Assembly: GCF_037975245.1 (NCBI RefSeq)
Contig: NC_092579.1
Coordinates: forward strand, 18,351,678 to 18,415,677
Reading direction: 5' to 3'
DNA from: Apostichopus japonicus
Taxonomy: Eukaryota > Echinodermata > Holothuroidea > Aspidochirotida > Stichopodidae
Length of the DNA: 64,000 nucleotides
Shown: positions 48,918 through 60,122 of the stretch, piece after piece
How the letters are laid out: every line of letters starts with the position of its first letter
How positions within the stretch are numbered: the first letter of the stretch is position 1
Notes under the pieces: generated by a model
Seen by the model: the letters and a program-made list of their open reading frames with translations, nothing else
Databases searched by the model: none
Told to the model about the DNA's origin: nothing
Translations under genes and position numbers: made by a program

Positions 48918-50334
48918 TTTCGTTGGTTGTTGTGCATTGCTAAACCTTACACATTCCTTGTAGTTTATTAGCACTATTTGGAAATGCACGTTAAAAGTGA
49001 AAGTAAAACTATCAAAATAATAATAATAATAATTGAGAGAAAAGGGTAGAAATCAGAAGTTTACAGTTTCAATTTAAGTTTTCAGTAAATCAAGTTGGCT
49101 CTTTACCTTATAGTTTTGAGATTCATGTCGTTGAAAGTATTGCTTATACAAAATATTTAAGGAACACACTGGAAACGGTACCGCAAGTGTGCTTTAAATA
49201 TGATGGTTTATGGTATCTTACTAAAACCAGTTGTTTAATATATATAAATCATCATCAAAGGACGAAAACGGAATCAGTGTAGCCGATCACCAGTGTACGT
49301 TTCTTAAAACAATATGGAATTAAAGTTATATACGCAGTTAAGTTACATAATTATAGTCACTTCACTTGCATGGAAACGATAAAGTCATCTAGAGGTAAAC
49401 GAGTGATTTGACACGTTGACCTTAGAATGACACACAGTACGTGTCTCTAAATACAAAATTACACATAGTGCGAATATTTATGTCACTGCTATGCACGGTC
49501 CGTCAAAACCGACTTCTCCGAATTTCAAAAAGGACTTGTGAACTGCACAATGTATCCTTGGGTATAGGTATGAAGTTTTAAAACAATAAGGTGTTTTTCA
49601 TTGGTTGATATTAGTGGAGCAGGCCAGATAAGTTGAGTCATTAAGGAAAGATGTATTTAAACGTTAGCATGCTACATTTGGGGCCATTACAGTAGACCTC
49701 TAACATTTTAAATGGAAACTAAAGGACATTTTAAATCAGTCCTGCATGGCAGGAGTGTTATGTGACGATGCTTTATGCGAGTTACAACCATGAATGCTCA
49801 TGGATTTTTGCTCTGTACACCTTACAGATCATTGCTAGTATGTATGAAATCATTTTGAAATTTTAATTGCAATTAAATATTAATTTTTAAGACTGTTTTG
49901 TTTGGACAATTGTGGAAGTATAGTCACTCACGTCGATCACAACGTATACATGTCCATTATTGAGGATACTTACCTGTTGCAGCAGTTTTATTTTGATTTA
50001 CTTGAAAGTTGTATCTGAAGTATTTTATTTTCTTTTGTTTCATCAGGGTCTACGCAGTGATTCAAAACCAATGAGACCAGCCGTTTCATTCCCAGCACTC
50101 GCCCTGTGGTGATCTATACTCACATATGTCATACACAAAGTTTCAATATAGTGCAGGATCATTTTCCAAAGGTCAGTCTTTTAAATGTATAAGAAAATAA
50201 TTCGAGAAAGAGAAATTTTCAGGAATCAGTGTTCATGAATTACGTCTAGAGTATGGGCTGGCAATGCAATCTCTGTTCGTTTTCCTGTACCAGAAGAGTT
50301 GTTTTGTTCAAACACTACCGATTAAGGTGGTGTT
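48918..50334. other. non-coding, no clear feature
   Basis: AT-rich sequence with a short (AAT) run near 49018. No gene supported. Confidence 0.5.
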
Positions 50335-50510
50335 AGGAGTGTTAACTCAGTGGTTAACGCCGGTGCCTTTCAATCATAACGTCCCGAGTTTGAGTCACTC
50401 CAAGATTAATGTATGTCGTCCAGTTACAGAGTTGTTGACAATTGATAATTCATAATCATGGACGTTAAATATGAATGTAAGAGACTGACTTCGGTCCGCT
50501 TGCGGCTTTG
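50335..50510 (+). mobile_element. tRNA-derived SINE, copy B, 5' part (split by the LTR element)
   Basis: It has an A-box-like TAACTCAGTGGTTAACGCCGG and a B-box-like GTTTGAGTCACTCC, about 35 bp apart as in tRNA genes. The body matches copy A to CGGCTTTGATAA, where the LTR element begins. It continues at 53540. Confidence 0.75.
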
Positions 50511-50514
50511 ATAA
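50511..50514 (+). repeat. left target-site duplication ATAA
   Basis: ATAA directly before the left LTR, matched by ATAA at 53536-53539 after the right LTR. The intact SINE copy A has it once (TTTGATAAGCC). Confidence 0.7.
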
Positions 50515-51447
50515 TGTTTAGTTTTGATTAGCGGTGCCCTACCAAAAATTTTGTTGTTTGTTTTGGCGTTCAATAGCGCGTATGGTGGGCGGAGCCTCAG
50601 CAATTGATTAACATGTGCCTTAACTCGTTACAACTAAAACTAAACTGGTTTTTCCTCTCTCCGTCTCACAGGTAAGATGATGCTTAATTCCCTTTAATGT
50701 GAATATGAAAGTATTACTAGGTTGTTGTTTAAGTATTTGTCGTTATTAAAAGTGTTTCATTATGACGGACGGTCTAGATTTGCCATCGATACATAAGAGT
50801 TAATATTCGTTATAAACGAGACCGTCAGATTTGCATGTATGTCTGTGTTATCATGGGCCTACGTATATTCGTATAACAATTGTTTGTCGTTAAAGTTCGA
50901 TTAGTGGTACAAAATCATATTTTACACGAGTCATATCAGTACAAAAGTGATTTATTTCTTGATGTTGTTAAAAATAGTATATCATATGTATCAGGATGCC
51001 GTAGATGTGACATTTTAGGTATTTTCTTTGTACGTAATGTTGCTCAGTGACCTAGCGTTATGAATAGGCTACAGCGTGTACATTTGGTCATTTGGTGACG
51101 ACATTGCGTAGCAACAAGAGTAGGGGATTCCCCGAAATGATCCAGATAAAAATAAGTAGTATTTACGGCCCGCCAGATTGATTGTATTGTTATGTATTGA
51201 ATTATTAGAAAGATTGAGCAGGTTCAGTTTATTATTTTAAGAACTAGAAGTAGCATTTTTTATGCCAGGATAAAAATCCATTCAGATGCCTTAGCCAAAT
51301 ATGCAGTTAAGTTTAAATGTGAGACTGCATAGTTATTGTATTATATCAGTAATTGATTAACATGTGCCTTAACTCGTTACAACTAAAACTAAACTGGTTT
51401 TTCCTCTCTCCGTCTCACAGTGGGATCTAGAGATCCTGGTCTTAACA
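50515..51447 (+). repeat. left LTR
   Basis: Contains a 70-bp segment twice, exactly identical (50602-50671 and 51351-51420). The first copy is followed by GTAAGA, and both copies end in a pyrimidine tract plus CACAG. Promoter elements are not identified. Confidence 0.9.
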
Positions 51448-51450
51448 AAT

Positions 51451-51468
51451 TGGCGACCCTGCCAGGAC
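51451..51468 (+). promoter_or_regulatory. primer-binding site
   Basis: TGGCGACCCTGCCAGGAC starts with TGG, complementary to tRNA 3' CCA, three bases after the left LTR. The tRNA is not identified. Confidence 0.75.
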
Positions 51469-51494
51469 TGAAGTAACCACTAGATTAGACCACA

Positions 51495-51948
51495 ATGGAG
51501 ACGGACCAAAGCACCTCAGCCGATGATGCCGCTGAAACGGATATGTGGGAAACGGTAAAGATGTATGAGCGGAAGCTCAAGGACTTGGAAGCAGAGTTTG
51601 AAAGATGTCTAGGGGAACTAAAAGTTACCACGTCAACCTCCGAGAAGGAAAGTCACCCTCTCACAGATCATGCTCTGCCATACAAGAAAGAGTTCAAGAT
51701 ACAAGGACAGATCGGGGACCCTGGGCAACGTGACAAGCTAGCATTCATGTCTCTGGTCCACCAGATTGACAGTGGACTTAAAAGAGGGTATCCTGAGAAA
51801 GAACTTGTAGAGGCTGTAGTTAGAGCTGTTACACCTGGTTTACAGCTACCGTAAGGGACTATTTGGAGGGACGGGACGACTTAGACCTTCCCATTACCAG
51901 ACGTCTGCTGAGTGGTACACACTGCCAACTGGTCATAGTCCTACTATA
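51495..51948 (+). pseudogene. gag-like fragment of the LTR element
   Basis: The first ATG after the primer-binding site opens 119 codons: an acidic start, a charged coiled segment (MYERKLKDLEAEFERCLGEL) and a region resembling the N-terminal capsid part of Ty3/Gypsy Gag. TAA at 51852-51854 ends it. Recognisable Gag-type sequence continues in another frame to a stop near 51949, so a small insertion has broken the gene. Nothing follows that could encode a polyprotein. Confidence 0.6.
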
Positions 51949-52576
51949 GTTGTTTTTTTATAACTCTACCAGACATTACTTGAACACTGAGAGAACTTTG
52001 TGAGTTCAATTGTATTATACGTTATAACTTTTATTGTTATCAAACTTGTTTATTTGCACAGGAATGACAGATTTCGAGATACATGTGTATGTGTTTTCTA
52101 ACATAGCATTGGTAGTGAGGTATGTAAATACAATAGTTAAATGGAACATGCTAGTTCTTAGGGGCACAAGGAAATTGGTGAAATGGTTTGCAAGGTTTTA
52201 GTGACTAATTGGTCATTTGCAACACGACAATGTCTTTTGGGTATTGCGCAGTGCTCAAATTTATTTGTCTTTTAGCCAAACAAATGTACTTGAATATTCT
52301 GCGACTTCAGATAAAAGTATAGTCAGTGGTAAATTTGCTACAAAGAAGGTTAAAGTAAACTACGTGTATACATTTAGTAGTATGGGTGCCAAGGTGTTTC
52401 TAGTAGTGAGATGACTATTAAGGTTTATATCTTCAGCTTGTAATTAGCAAGACTCGACAAATGAGAACAGTATAGAGTGCATTTTATAAAACTTTTATTC
52501 ACCATTCATTTCTTCTTACATTGAATTCTATATTTCTTCATACGATACATGTTTACATGTCAGGGATGACATCTCT
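51949..52576 (+). other. interior of the LTR element without coding capacity
   Basis: AT-rich, no recognisable protein. A 65-codon frame at 52217-52414 has no domain. Confidence 0.6.
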
Positions 52577-52590
52577 AAAGGAGGGGAGAG

Positions 52591-53535
52591 TGTTATGGGT
52601 ATGATTAGCGGTGCCCTACCCAAAATTTTGTTGTTTGTTTTGGCGTTCAATAGCGCGTATGGTGGGCGGAGCCTCAGCAATTGATTAACATGTGCCTTAA
52701 CTCGTTACAACTAAAACTACTGTAAACTGGTTTTTCCTCTCTCCGTCTCACAGGTAAGATGATGCTTAATTCCCTTTCATGTGAATATGAAAGTATTACT
52801 AGGATGTTGATTAAGTATTTGTCGTTATTAAAAGTGTTTCATTATGACGGACGGTCTAGATTTGCCATCGATACATAAGAGTTAACATTCGTTATAAACG
52901 AGACCGTCAGGTTTGCATGTAGGATATATCTGTGTTATCATGGGCCTACGTATATTCGTATAACAATTGTTTGTCGTTAAAGTTCGATTAGTGGTACAAA
53001 ATCATATTTTACACGAGTCATATCAGTACAAAAGTGATTTATTTCTTGATGTTGTTAATAATAGTATATCATATGTATCAGGATGCCGTACATGTGACAT
53101 TTTAGGTAATTTCTTTGTACGTAATGTTGCTCAGTGACCTAGCGTTATGAATAGGCTACAGCGTGTACATTTGGTCATTTGGTGACGTCATTGCGTAGCA
53201 ACAAGAGTAGGGGATTCCCCGAAATGATCCAGATAGAAATTAGTAGTATTTACGGCCCGCCAGATTGATTGTATTGTTATGTATTGAATTATTAGAAAGA
53301 TTGAGCAGGTTCAGTTTATTATTTTAAGAACTAGAAGTAGCCTTTGTTTATGCCAGGATAAAAATCCATTCAGATGCCTTAGCCAAATATGCAGTTAAGT
53401 TTAAATGTGAGACTGCATAGTTATTGTATTATATCAGTAATTGATTAACATGTGCCTTAACTCGTTACAACTAAAACTAAACTGGTTTTTCCTCTCTCCG
53501 TCTCACAGTGGGATCTAGAGATCCTGGTCTTAACC
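52591..53535 (+). repeat. right LTR
   Basis: Nearly the same as the left LTR. Small differences include an extra CTGTA in the first 70-bp repeat and an extra GATATA-type insertion near 52922. The last base is C instead of A. Confidence 0.9.
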
Positions 53536-53601
53536 ATAAGCCAATGATGGCTTGTTCGCGAGTTCCTGCTTGCAGGAGAATCTAAAATACATACATACAT
53601 T
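53536..53601 (+). mobile_element. tRNA-derived SINE, copy B, 3' part
   Basis: Begins with the right ATAA duplication, resumes SINE sequence AAGCCAATGATGGCTTG and AGTTCCTGCTTGCAGGAG, and ends in an ATAC repeat tail. Confidence 0.75.
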
Positions 53602-54636
53602 TAGGTGTTCTAATCAAGGAAAGGGTAGGTATATCCCTTGCTTGTATTCAATTTGCATTGTTCCTGCAAAGTCAGCAAGTGCTTTGAAAACACATCTTGC
53701 TAAGTATCATACAAAGGAATCCAAAGATCGGCCATCATTGAAATGTTCGTAAGTTGTCCTTACGAAGGATGTCATTTTGAGACTGTCTTGGCAACATTTT
53801 CGTCTCGTAAAAAATAGAAAACACAGCAATGAAGAAATCCATGGCATAAATGCAGATACTATACAAGGGGAGATGTTAATTGTGATAGAGATTGTTCAAG
53901 TAGTTCCCTAGATATTTGGGAAGATGATATTCCAGATGAAAGGTGAATGGATGGTGAATCTAGTGAGCTTGAACAAGATTCAATAGTAAACTAAATTGCA
54001 CTGTTTATGTTCAACTTAGAATCAGCTTGACACGTCCCTGTGGTAATTATTCAACAAATAGTTACTGAGCTTGTGGAGAGAGATACACCCTTTGTCTAGG
54101 CCTTTGATAAATTCAAAAGTGAGAACTATTTTAGAAGAGTATCCTGAAGTAGATTTTCACCTTGTTGGACAACTTACTGATACTTTTTTTTCTTCTCAGG
54201 AGTATCCATCTGTGAAGAGTATACAAGTATCTAGTCCAGGAAGAACCGGAATTATTGCTTCACATAAAGTAAGACAAATATATTTTGAATGAATATGCAT
54301 ACACCAGAACCACTAACAAATTGTACTTTCTCTTGCCTGCAGGACATGTCAGAAACTCAAATTGAGATGGATGAGAGCAAGATGATCCTTGTCTTTGGAG
54401 AAGAAACTTCACAAATTTCCATCATTATTGATGCAAACAATGTGCGTAACAACATAAGGAGCTTTCCGAAAGCAGTCGCTTTCTACTTTGCACTTCATTA
54501 CTGCCTCCATTTGAAATACCAAAAGGATCAACAAAGAAACATGGAGTTTGTACAAAAAGTGTTGTTCAACCTGCATGATGGGGAAAAACCTTATAGCCCT
54601 AAAGTCCAAAGCCTGAAAAACAAGCTAATAGCGTAG
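53602..54636 (+). pseudogene. decayed zinc-finger-type gene copy of unknown family
   Basis: Two C2H2-like segments lie at about 53630-53810 (one with ALKTHLAKYH, one with SCPYEGCHFETV), in different frames. A region with in-frame stops at 53940-54112 still reads ALFMFNLESA and VVIIQQIVTELVERD. Two linked exon-like pieces follow: one ending at 54268 (IIASHK|GTAAGA) and one from acceptor CTTGCCTGCAG at 54342 to TAG at 54634-54636 (DMSETQIEM, NNIRSFPKAVAFYFALHYCL, SLKNKLIA). The 74-bp intron is kept, so this is not a processed copy. The layout resembles multicopy zinc-finger proteins of unknown function in marine animals. Family membership is inferred. Confidence 0.5.
54343..54636 (+). CDS. terminal exon of the zinc-finger-type gene copy, still open
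   Basis: 97 codons plus TAG, with acceptor TTTCTCTTGCCTGCAG. It is the only long intact part of the decayed copy. An amphipathic helical segment (RSFPKAVAFYFALHYCLHLK) is visible. No function assigned. It abuts the satellite that starts near 54690. Confidence 0.4.
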   Translation, partial: DMSETQIEMDESKMILVFGEETSQISIIIDANNVRNNIRSFPKAVAFYFALHYCLHLKYQKDQQRNMEFVQKVLFNLHDGEKPYSPKVQSLKNKLIA

Positions 54637-54689
54637 AATCCAACTCTATTAAGTTTGGACTGCGAGGCAACAGTTGGAATCAACACATT

Positions 54690-55860
54690 GATTCATCAGA
54701 AATTAAAGTTAATGCCATGAAAAGGATAGAGATATCCACAGGCATATTATTACTAAGTGAACTTATCCTGTGTTAGATTGGACTGTCATGTTTTATAATT
54801 TATTCATAAGAAACACAAGTTAATGCCATAGAAGAAAAGACACATTCAAATGCATATTGTAATAATTTTATTTATTCTGTGTTAGTTTGTATTGTTATGT
54901 TTTATATTTTATTCATCAGGAAAACAACTTAATATCATTAAAAAGGAGAAACATTCATCAGCATGTTCTACGCGATGAACTTGATAGACCTCTGCTACTT
55001 TGAATTGTTATGTATTTTATTCATCAGAAAAACAAGTTAATGTCATAGAAAGGCAGTCATTCAAAGGCATATTGTCAAAAGCTTACTTATATTGTGTTAC
55101 TTTGTTGTGTTATGTATTTTATTCATCAGAAAAACAAGTTAATGTCATAGAAAGAAAGACTCATTCAAAGGCGTATTGTCATAAGTTAATTTATTATGTG
55201 TTAGTTTGTATTGTTATGTTTTATATTTTATTCATCAGGTAAACAAGTTAATATCATTAAAAAGGAGAAACATTCATCAGTATGTTTTACTCGGTGAACT
55301 TTATAGACCTGTGTTACTTTGTATTGTTATGTATTTTATTCATCAGAAAAACAAGTTAATGTCATAGAAATAAAGACTCATTCAAAAGCATATTGTCATA
55401 AGTGTACTTATTTTGTGTTACTTTGTATTGTTATGTATTTTATTCATCAGAAAAACAAGTTAATGTCATAGAAAGAAAGACAGTGATTCAAAGGCGTATT
55501 GTCATAAGTTAATTTATTATGTGTTAGTTTGTATTGTTATGTTTCATATTTTATTCATCAGGTAAACAAGTTAATATAATTAAAAAGGAGAAACATTCAT
55601 CAGTATGTTTTACTCGGTGAACTTTATAGACCTGTGTAACTTTGTATTGTGATGTATTTTATTCATCAGAAAAACAAGTTAATGTCATAGAAATAAAGAC
55701 TCATTTAAAAGCATATTGTCATAAGTGTACTTATTTTGTGTTACTTTGTATTGTTATGTATTTTATTCATCAGAAAAACAAGTTAATGTCATAGAAAGAA
55801 TGACTCATTCTGAAAGCATCAGTTAACTTATCCTGTGTTAGTTTGGATTGTTATGTTTTA
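54690..55860. repeat. about 108-bp satellite, about 11 copies, with 322-bp higher-order repeat
   Basis: Units contain TTTTATTCATCAGAAAAACA, AGTTAATGTCATAGAAA, CATTCAAAGGC and GTTAGTTTGTATTGTTATG. A variant unit (TTCATCAGGTAAACAAG with AAAAAGGAGAAACATTCATC) recurs at 55231 and 55553, giving a 322-bp, three-unit period. The array starts just after the decayed gene copy. Confidence 0.9.
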
Positions 55861-56261
55861 AAAAACTAAGTAATAGTCTCTGCCAATAGTTTAGACATGA
55901 AATAATAGCTGTAGTCAACACAGATACTGGTAATAATGTATACGCAGACACAATATGTTATAATGACTACTATATATGTATCATTTTCATGTTACGTTTT
56001 GATTGGGCATTTGTTTTTCCTTGGAAATGCATATATACTGTTTGGTTTGTGTCAGCCTACTTGATTTCCATGGGACATTTGTATGCTCACTCACAGTCGA
56101 CAACTTGGACATTGGTGAAAGACTAAACATAAATTCATGCAGAAGAAGCCCTGTATAATATTTATATCATCATAGGAGTAGGCAAACATATATTGGTAAT
56201 TTTTCAAAAATTGTCAGTAAATTCTAAAAAGTTTTTTTTTTTTATATCTCACTCTAACTTG
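55861..56261. other. non-coding, no clear feature
   Basis: AT-rich, with a T-run at 56232-56243. Confidence 0.5.

Positions 56262-56342
<81 letters not shown>
56262..56342. repeat. (TA)n microsatellite
   Basis: About 80 bp of uninterrupted TA. Confidence 0.98.
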
Positions 56343-56348
<6 letters not shown>

Positions 56349-57159
56349 CACCGGACGGGTCTATCACTTAGCGTACATTTAAAGACCCAACTAGACTAAT
56401 TATTCTGAAGAATCCCAAGTACACTTTCAAATGTTTTTTGACACCTTGTTTGAAATACTCGAAAAAGAAAAAAAAAATCAATCATATACATTCATAGAGC
56501 GACAGGCTCGTTTTTAGTCATGCATAATACAAGCAAGGAATTAGTTCGCTCTTTTGGTGCTCGTTTTCAAGAGCTGACCTTCCCTCGAGAACTTGAATAC
56601 AATTACGAAAAGAGAAAGAAAGATGAAGATGAAACGAGACACAGCACATCAATCATTTACTAGAATTGACACCTACCATTAAGATAACTCTGAACATATA
56701 TCCCATCACAAAATGAGCATTTTTTTCTCCTCTTTGAGTAGACTCTCAATTGCTAATACCCTCGAGAGAAAAAAAAAATCGAAATTCCATTATCTACTGA
56801 AGATACTCCAAGAAAATGTAACAAAATGACTTTTGACAAATGAAAGGGGGAAAATAATGGTAGTGATTATGGTCTAATTTTGTATAAGACTGAACTGCCA
56901 TTTGAGCTTCAAAAGGCACTAGTATTTCTTTCTTTTTTCTATATTAAGGCTTTATTTCTTGTTTATTCAGTTTCATATTCCGTAAAACAGTTTATCTACA
57001 AGGTACCAAGGTAATGATAATAATAATAATAATAATTAAAATATTGTTGATCAAACTGTAATATGACCGAAGGAAGTGAAAACGCTGTACACAGCCAGTT
57101 TGGAGAATTTTCAAATGTTATACTCTAAACGGGTATTTTCATGTCTTGACCGTACCGTC
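56343..57159. other. non-coding, no clear feature
   Basis: No gene supported. Short (AAT) run near 57017. Confidence 0.5.
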
Positions 57160-57312
57160 GTGTTGGGACAGGTTTTATATAAACTACTTTTGTGTCGCGT
57201 GTCAGAGACCCGTACTGACAGTATGAACTCAGTATGAATATCTTAGTTTCTATTTAGATCAAGGTTCGGAACTATTCATAACGTAACGAGTGCTTTGAAA
57301 CATGATACGTAA
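57160..57312 (+). repeat. short dispersed element, copy 2
   Basis: Aligns with the reverse complement of 9650-9807; see that entry. The tips at 57112 (CTCTAAAC) and the far end of copy 1 (complement GTTTAGAG) hint at short inverted ends. Confidence 0.65.
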
Positions 57313-58277
57313 AGTATAGAGTAACTGTAAAACTTTTACACACAACTTACACGCACACACAAAGAATATTCGGATCCAAACTCATAAATATTCATTCATA
57401 CACTGGAATTGAACGCACTTTATTATAACAGTTAGGCATAAGTTTATCGGTATATCCCAAGGAAAATGCACTTTAATTCACCCAGAGAAGGTATTTCTTT
57501 GGCATATATTATTCACAAACAAGAATATTTCTTTTGGAAATTTGCGAGCGAAGATGTGGATAACTTGTGGTGATACGAATACGTTTCCCTAGGCATTCGA
57601 AGAATAGTAACAATTTAGATAACTAATCTGGCCTTTTACTGTCATGATCATATGGTCACATGACCACTTTTAAGGGATCTCGAGATGAAAATGGATCAAG
57701 TAGTTTGGTTTCCATGGTCATGGACTTTAGGTACTTATGTTAATGGCCGAGACTGCAAGACAGCGCATTAAAATATACATTAATAGCGCCACCTTTTTAT
57801 GGCACACACGGTATCGCTTTTTGATATCGTGAAATGTGGACCGCAAGTAAATATTCCAGGAGCCTGGGAGAAGGCGTTCAAAGTCCTATTAATGCTTTGG
57901 GAAAGTAAACATTTCAATTCGTTCCGCCAGATCAATTTCGTGACTACCCCCTCAGTTATTATACGCGATATTAAACCTACACTACTAGTAAGATATCAAA
58001 TAAGTACGTACTAGTTAAGAGATAAGTTCCCGTGACTTATTATTATTACTGAATGATATTGCTGGAGTATTGCTGTATTTATAGGTCAAAACCCATCAAA
58101 ATAGCATTTTGTATGGTAAAGATATGATGTGCCATTTTGTTAATGCATGTAGCAACAGTAGCCTAGTAAATGATGTCATTATGTCTTCTTCATAAAACGT
58201 AAACCATTAATCTACAGTTGACAACAATGTGTCTACAATAAAGTTAAAATTCAGAGTAATTCTTTTGAAGAACATAT
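57313..58277. other. non-coding, no clear feature
   Basis: A 71-codon frame at 57799-58014 shows no domain. Nothing else supported. Confidence 0.5.
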
Positions 58278-58702
58278 ACCGTGATGACATCACAGACCAG
58301 TTATACCGTGATGACATCACAGACCAGATACACCGTGATGATATCACAGATCAGATGCACCGTGATGACATCACAGACCAGTTATACCGTAATGACATCA
58401 CAGACCAGATATACCGTGATGACATCACAGACCAGACACACCGTGATGACATCACTGACCAGTTGTACCGTGATGACATCACAGACCAGATACACCGTGA
58501 TGACGTCACAGACCAGATACACCGTGATGACATCACAGACCAGATACACCGTGATGACATCACAGACCAGTTATACCGTGATGACATCACAGACCAGATA
58601 TACCGTGCATGACAACACAGACCAGTTATACAGTGATGACATCACAGACAATATGATGACACCACAGACAAGATATACCGTGCATGACATCACAGACCAG
58701 AT
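58278..58702. repeat. 27-bp minisatellite with TGACATCA core, about 15 copies
   Basis: The unit is ACCGTGATGACATCACAGAC followed by CAGATAC or CAGTTAT. Length 27 keeps all frames open: one + frame reads RDDITDQIH nine-residue repeats, another MTSQTRYTV. The minus strand is also open. One unit has the full TGACGTCA (58501-58508). Confidence 0.95.
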
Positions 58703-59566
58703 AAAAAAGAATCGAGGGTGTATCCCGTCAAAATAGGTTTCATTAATAAACCTCCTCTCGAGGTATGAGTGACAAGCTATTGAGATGGGGTTTTCTTTCA
58801 TTTTCTCTCTCAATACAACTTTCACGTACATTGCCTTTTACCGGGATATCTTTGAGAAGTCTGCTTCATCACATTAGATTTAGTAACCAAACTGGTTTCT
58901 TTCCATAAGATTTAGAACGATTTTTGAAGGTTCGAGGCAAATTACTGTCCTGTCAACAAATCTGAAATTATAAAGTTGAATTACCACTTCTGGAGATTCC
59001 AGGTGTCAATTGCAGTCGTGGTTTTTGTAAAATCTCTTATAAATGTAACGGCTGTTACAGTTTACAATTGACGAAAACAACGCGTTTATAACAGGGTTAC
59101 AGTCTTCGTCCTATTTACTGTTGTGATATAGGGAGACAAGTGTATTCGAGATGTCCTATTTAAATGTCACTTTAAAGGCTTTGATCACCCTATATATTAC
59201 ACGAATAACTAATAAATCACGGCACCTCGAATCTATTCTAATCCAAACAGAAACCTATCCCTAAAATGGAAAGTGACGTGACGTTATCGCCGATGGAACA
59301 AATAAAACACAAAACGGATTGATTTAGTCAAGTAAAGTCCCTCGTAATCTGGTGGGATTTCTTGAGACAAAGTAAATCTAATTAAAATTGTTCTTCGGAT
59401 CATCTTAAGAGAGAGTTAATTTGCTAACATCATATGTTCCGTAAACAAACTTCAAAGTATGAGAATGCCAACCTGTCACTCCAGGAGTGGAATTTGCAGG
59501 TATATAATCATGAGGTACCGCGCTGCAATTTATACGTCGTGCATCTCGGTCAAAAGGACTGCCTGT
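58703..59566. other. non-coding, no clear feature
   Basis: No gene or repeat supported. Confidence 0.5.
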
Positions 59567-59571
59567 GGATG

Positions 59572-59603
<32 letters not shown>

Positions 59604-59612
59604 CATTTATAC
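59567..59612. repeat. (TA)n microsatellite, left part
   Basis: TA-rich tract ending in ATACATTTATAC directly before the inverted-repeat element. Confidence 0.9.
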
Positions 59613-59988
59613 ATAGGCGTAGGAGGAGGGGGGACTGGGGGCTGCACCCCCCCCCTCAACCAAAAATTTTGGGAAAATTCGGGCAATATGCTGAGAATTT
59701 TTCGGGCACCCTACTGAAAGGAGAATAAATTGTAATGTGTTTTTCAATGATTAAACTGATTTTATAATTATCATTATTATTGTAACGACTTCCCTAATAA
59801 TTCTAACCAATATGGAAGGGTAATAACACGGGAAATGATTGTATGTTATTTGACATGTGATGTAATAACCGATGAATTCCTTTATGATATGCACATTAAG
59901 ATGTTGAACGCGCGCGAAAAATGTTGGTTATATTTTTCGGGCAAGTCGTTACAGCCCCCCCCCCCAAATCAAATTAGGCCCCTACGCC

Positions 59989-59991
<3 letters not shown>
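59613..59991. mobile_element. small inverted-repeat element inside a TA microsatellite
   Basis: Perfect 11-bp ends ATAGGCGTAGG (59613-59623) and CCTACGCCTAT (59981-59991). Sub-terminal parts are also related: a G-run on the left against a C-run on the right, and TTTTTCGGGCA near both ends. No coding capacity. TA repeats lie on both sides, which suggests insertion into a TA tract. Confidence 0.7.
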
Positions 59992-60021
<30 letters not shown>

Positions 60022-60051
60022 TTATATATATATATATTTATATATATATAA

Positions 60052-60122
<71 letters not shown>

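Larger units (their letters stand above)
50515..53535 (+). mobile_element. short LTR retrotransposon with two near-identical LTRs, pol missing
   Basis: Left LTR 50515-51447 (933 bp) and right LTR 52591-53535 (945 bp) are nearly identical and start TGTT. The left one ends AACA, and the right one ends AACC, apparently one mutated base. A primer-binding site begins TGGCGACCCTGCCAGGAC three bases after the left LTR (51451-51468). A polypurine tract AAAGGAGGGGAGAG (52577-52590) abuts the right LTR. The 1.14-kb interior holds only a broken gag-like frame and no protease, reverse transcriptase or integrase. It therefore depends on enzymes supplied from elsewhere. A Ty3/Gypsy affiliation is suggested only by the gag fragment. 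Confidence 0.9.

Noticed and set aside
58229-58831. Three overlapping open frames with nine-residue repeats
   Set aside because: All arise from a 27-bp minisatellite whose period is divisible by three and which lacks stops; no start context or splice sites.
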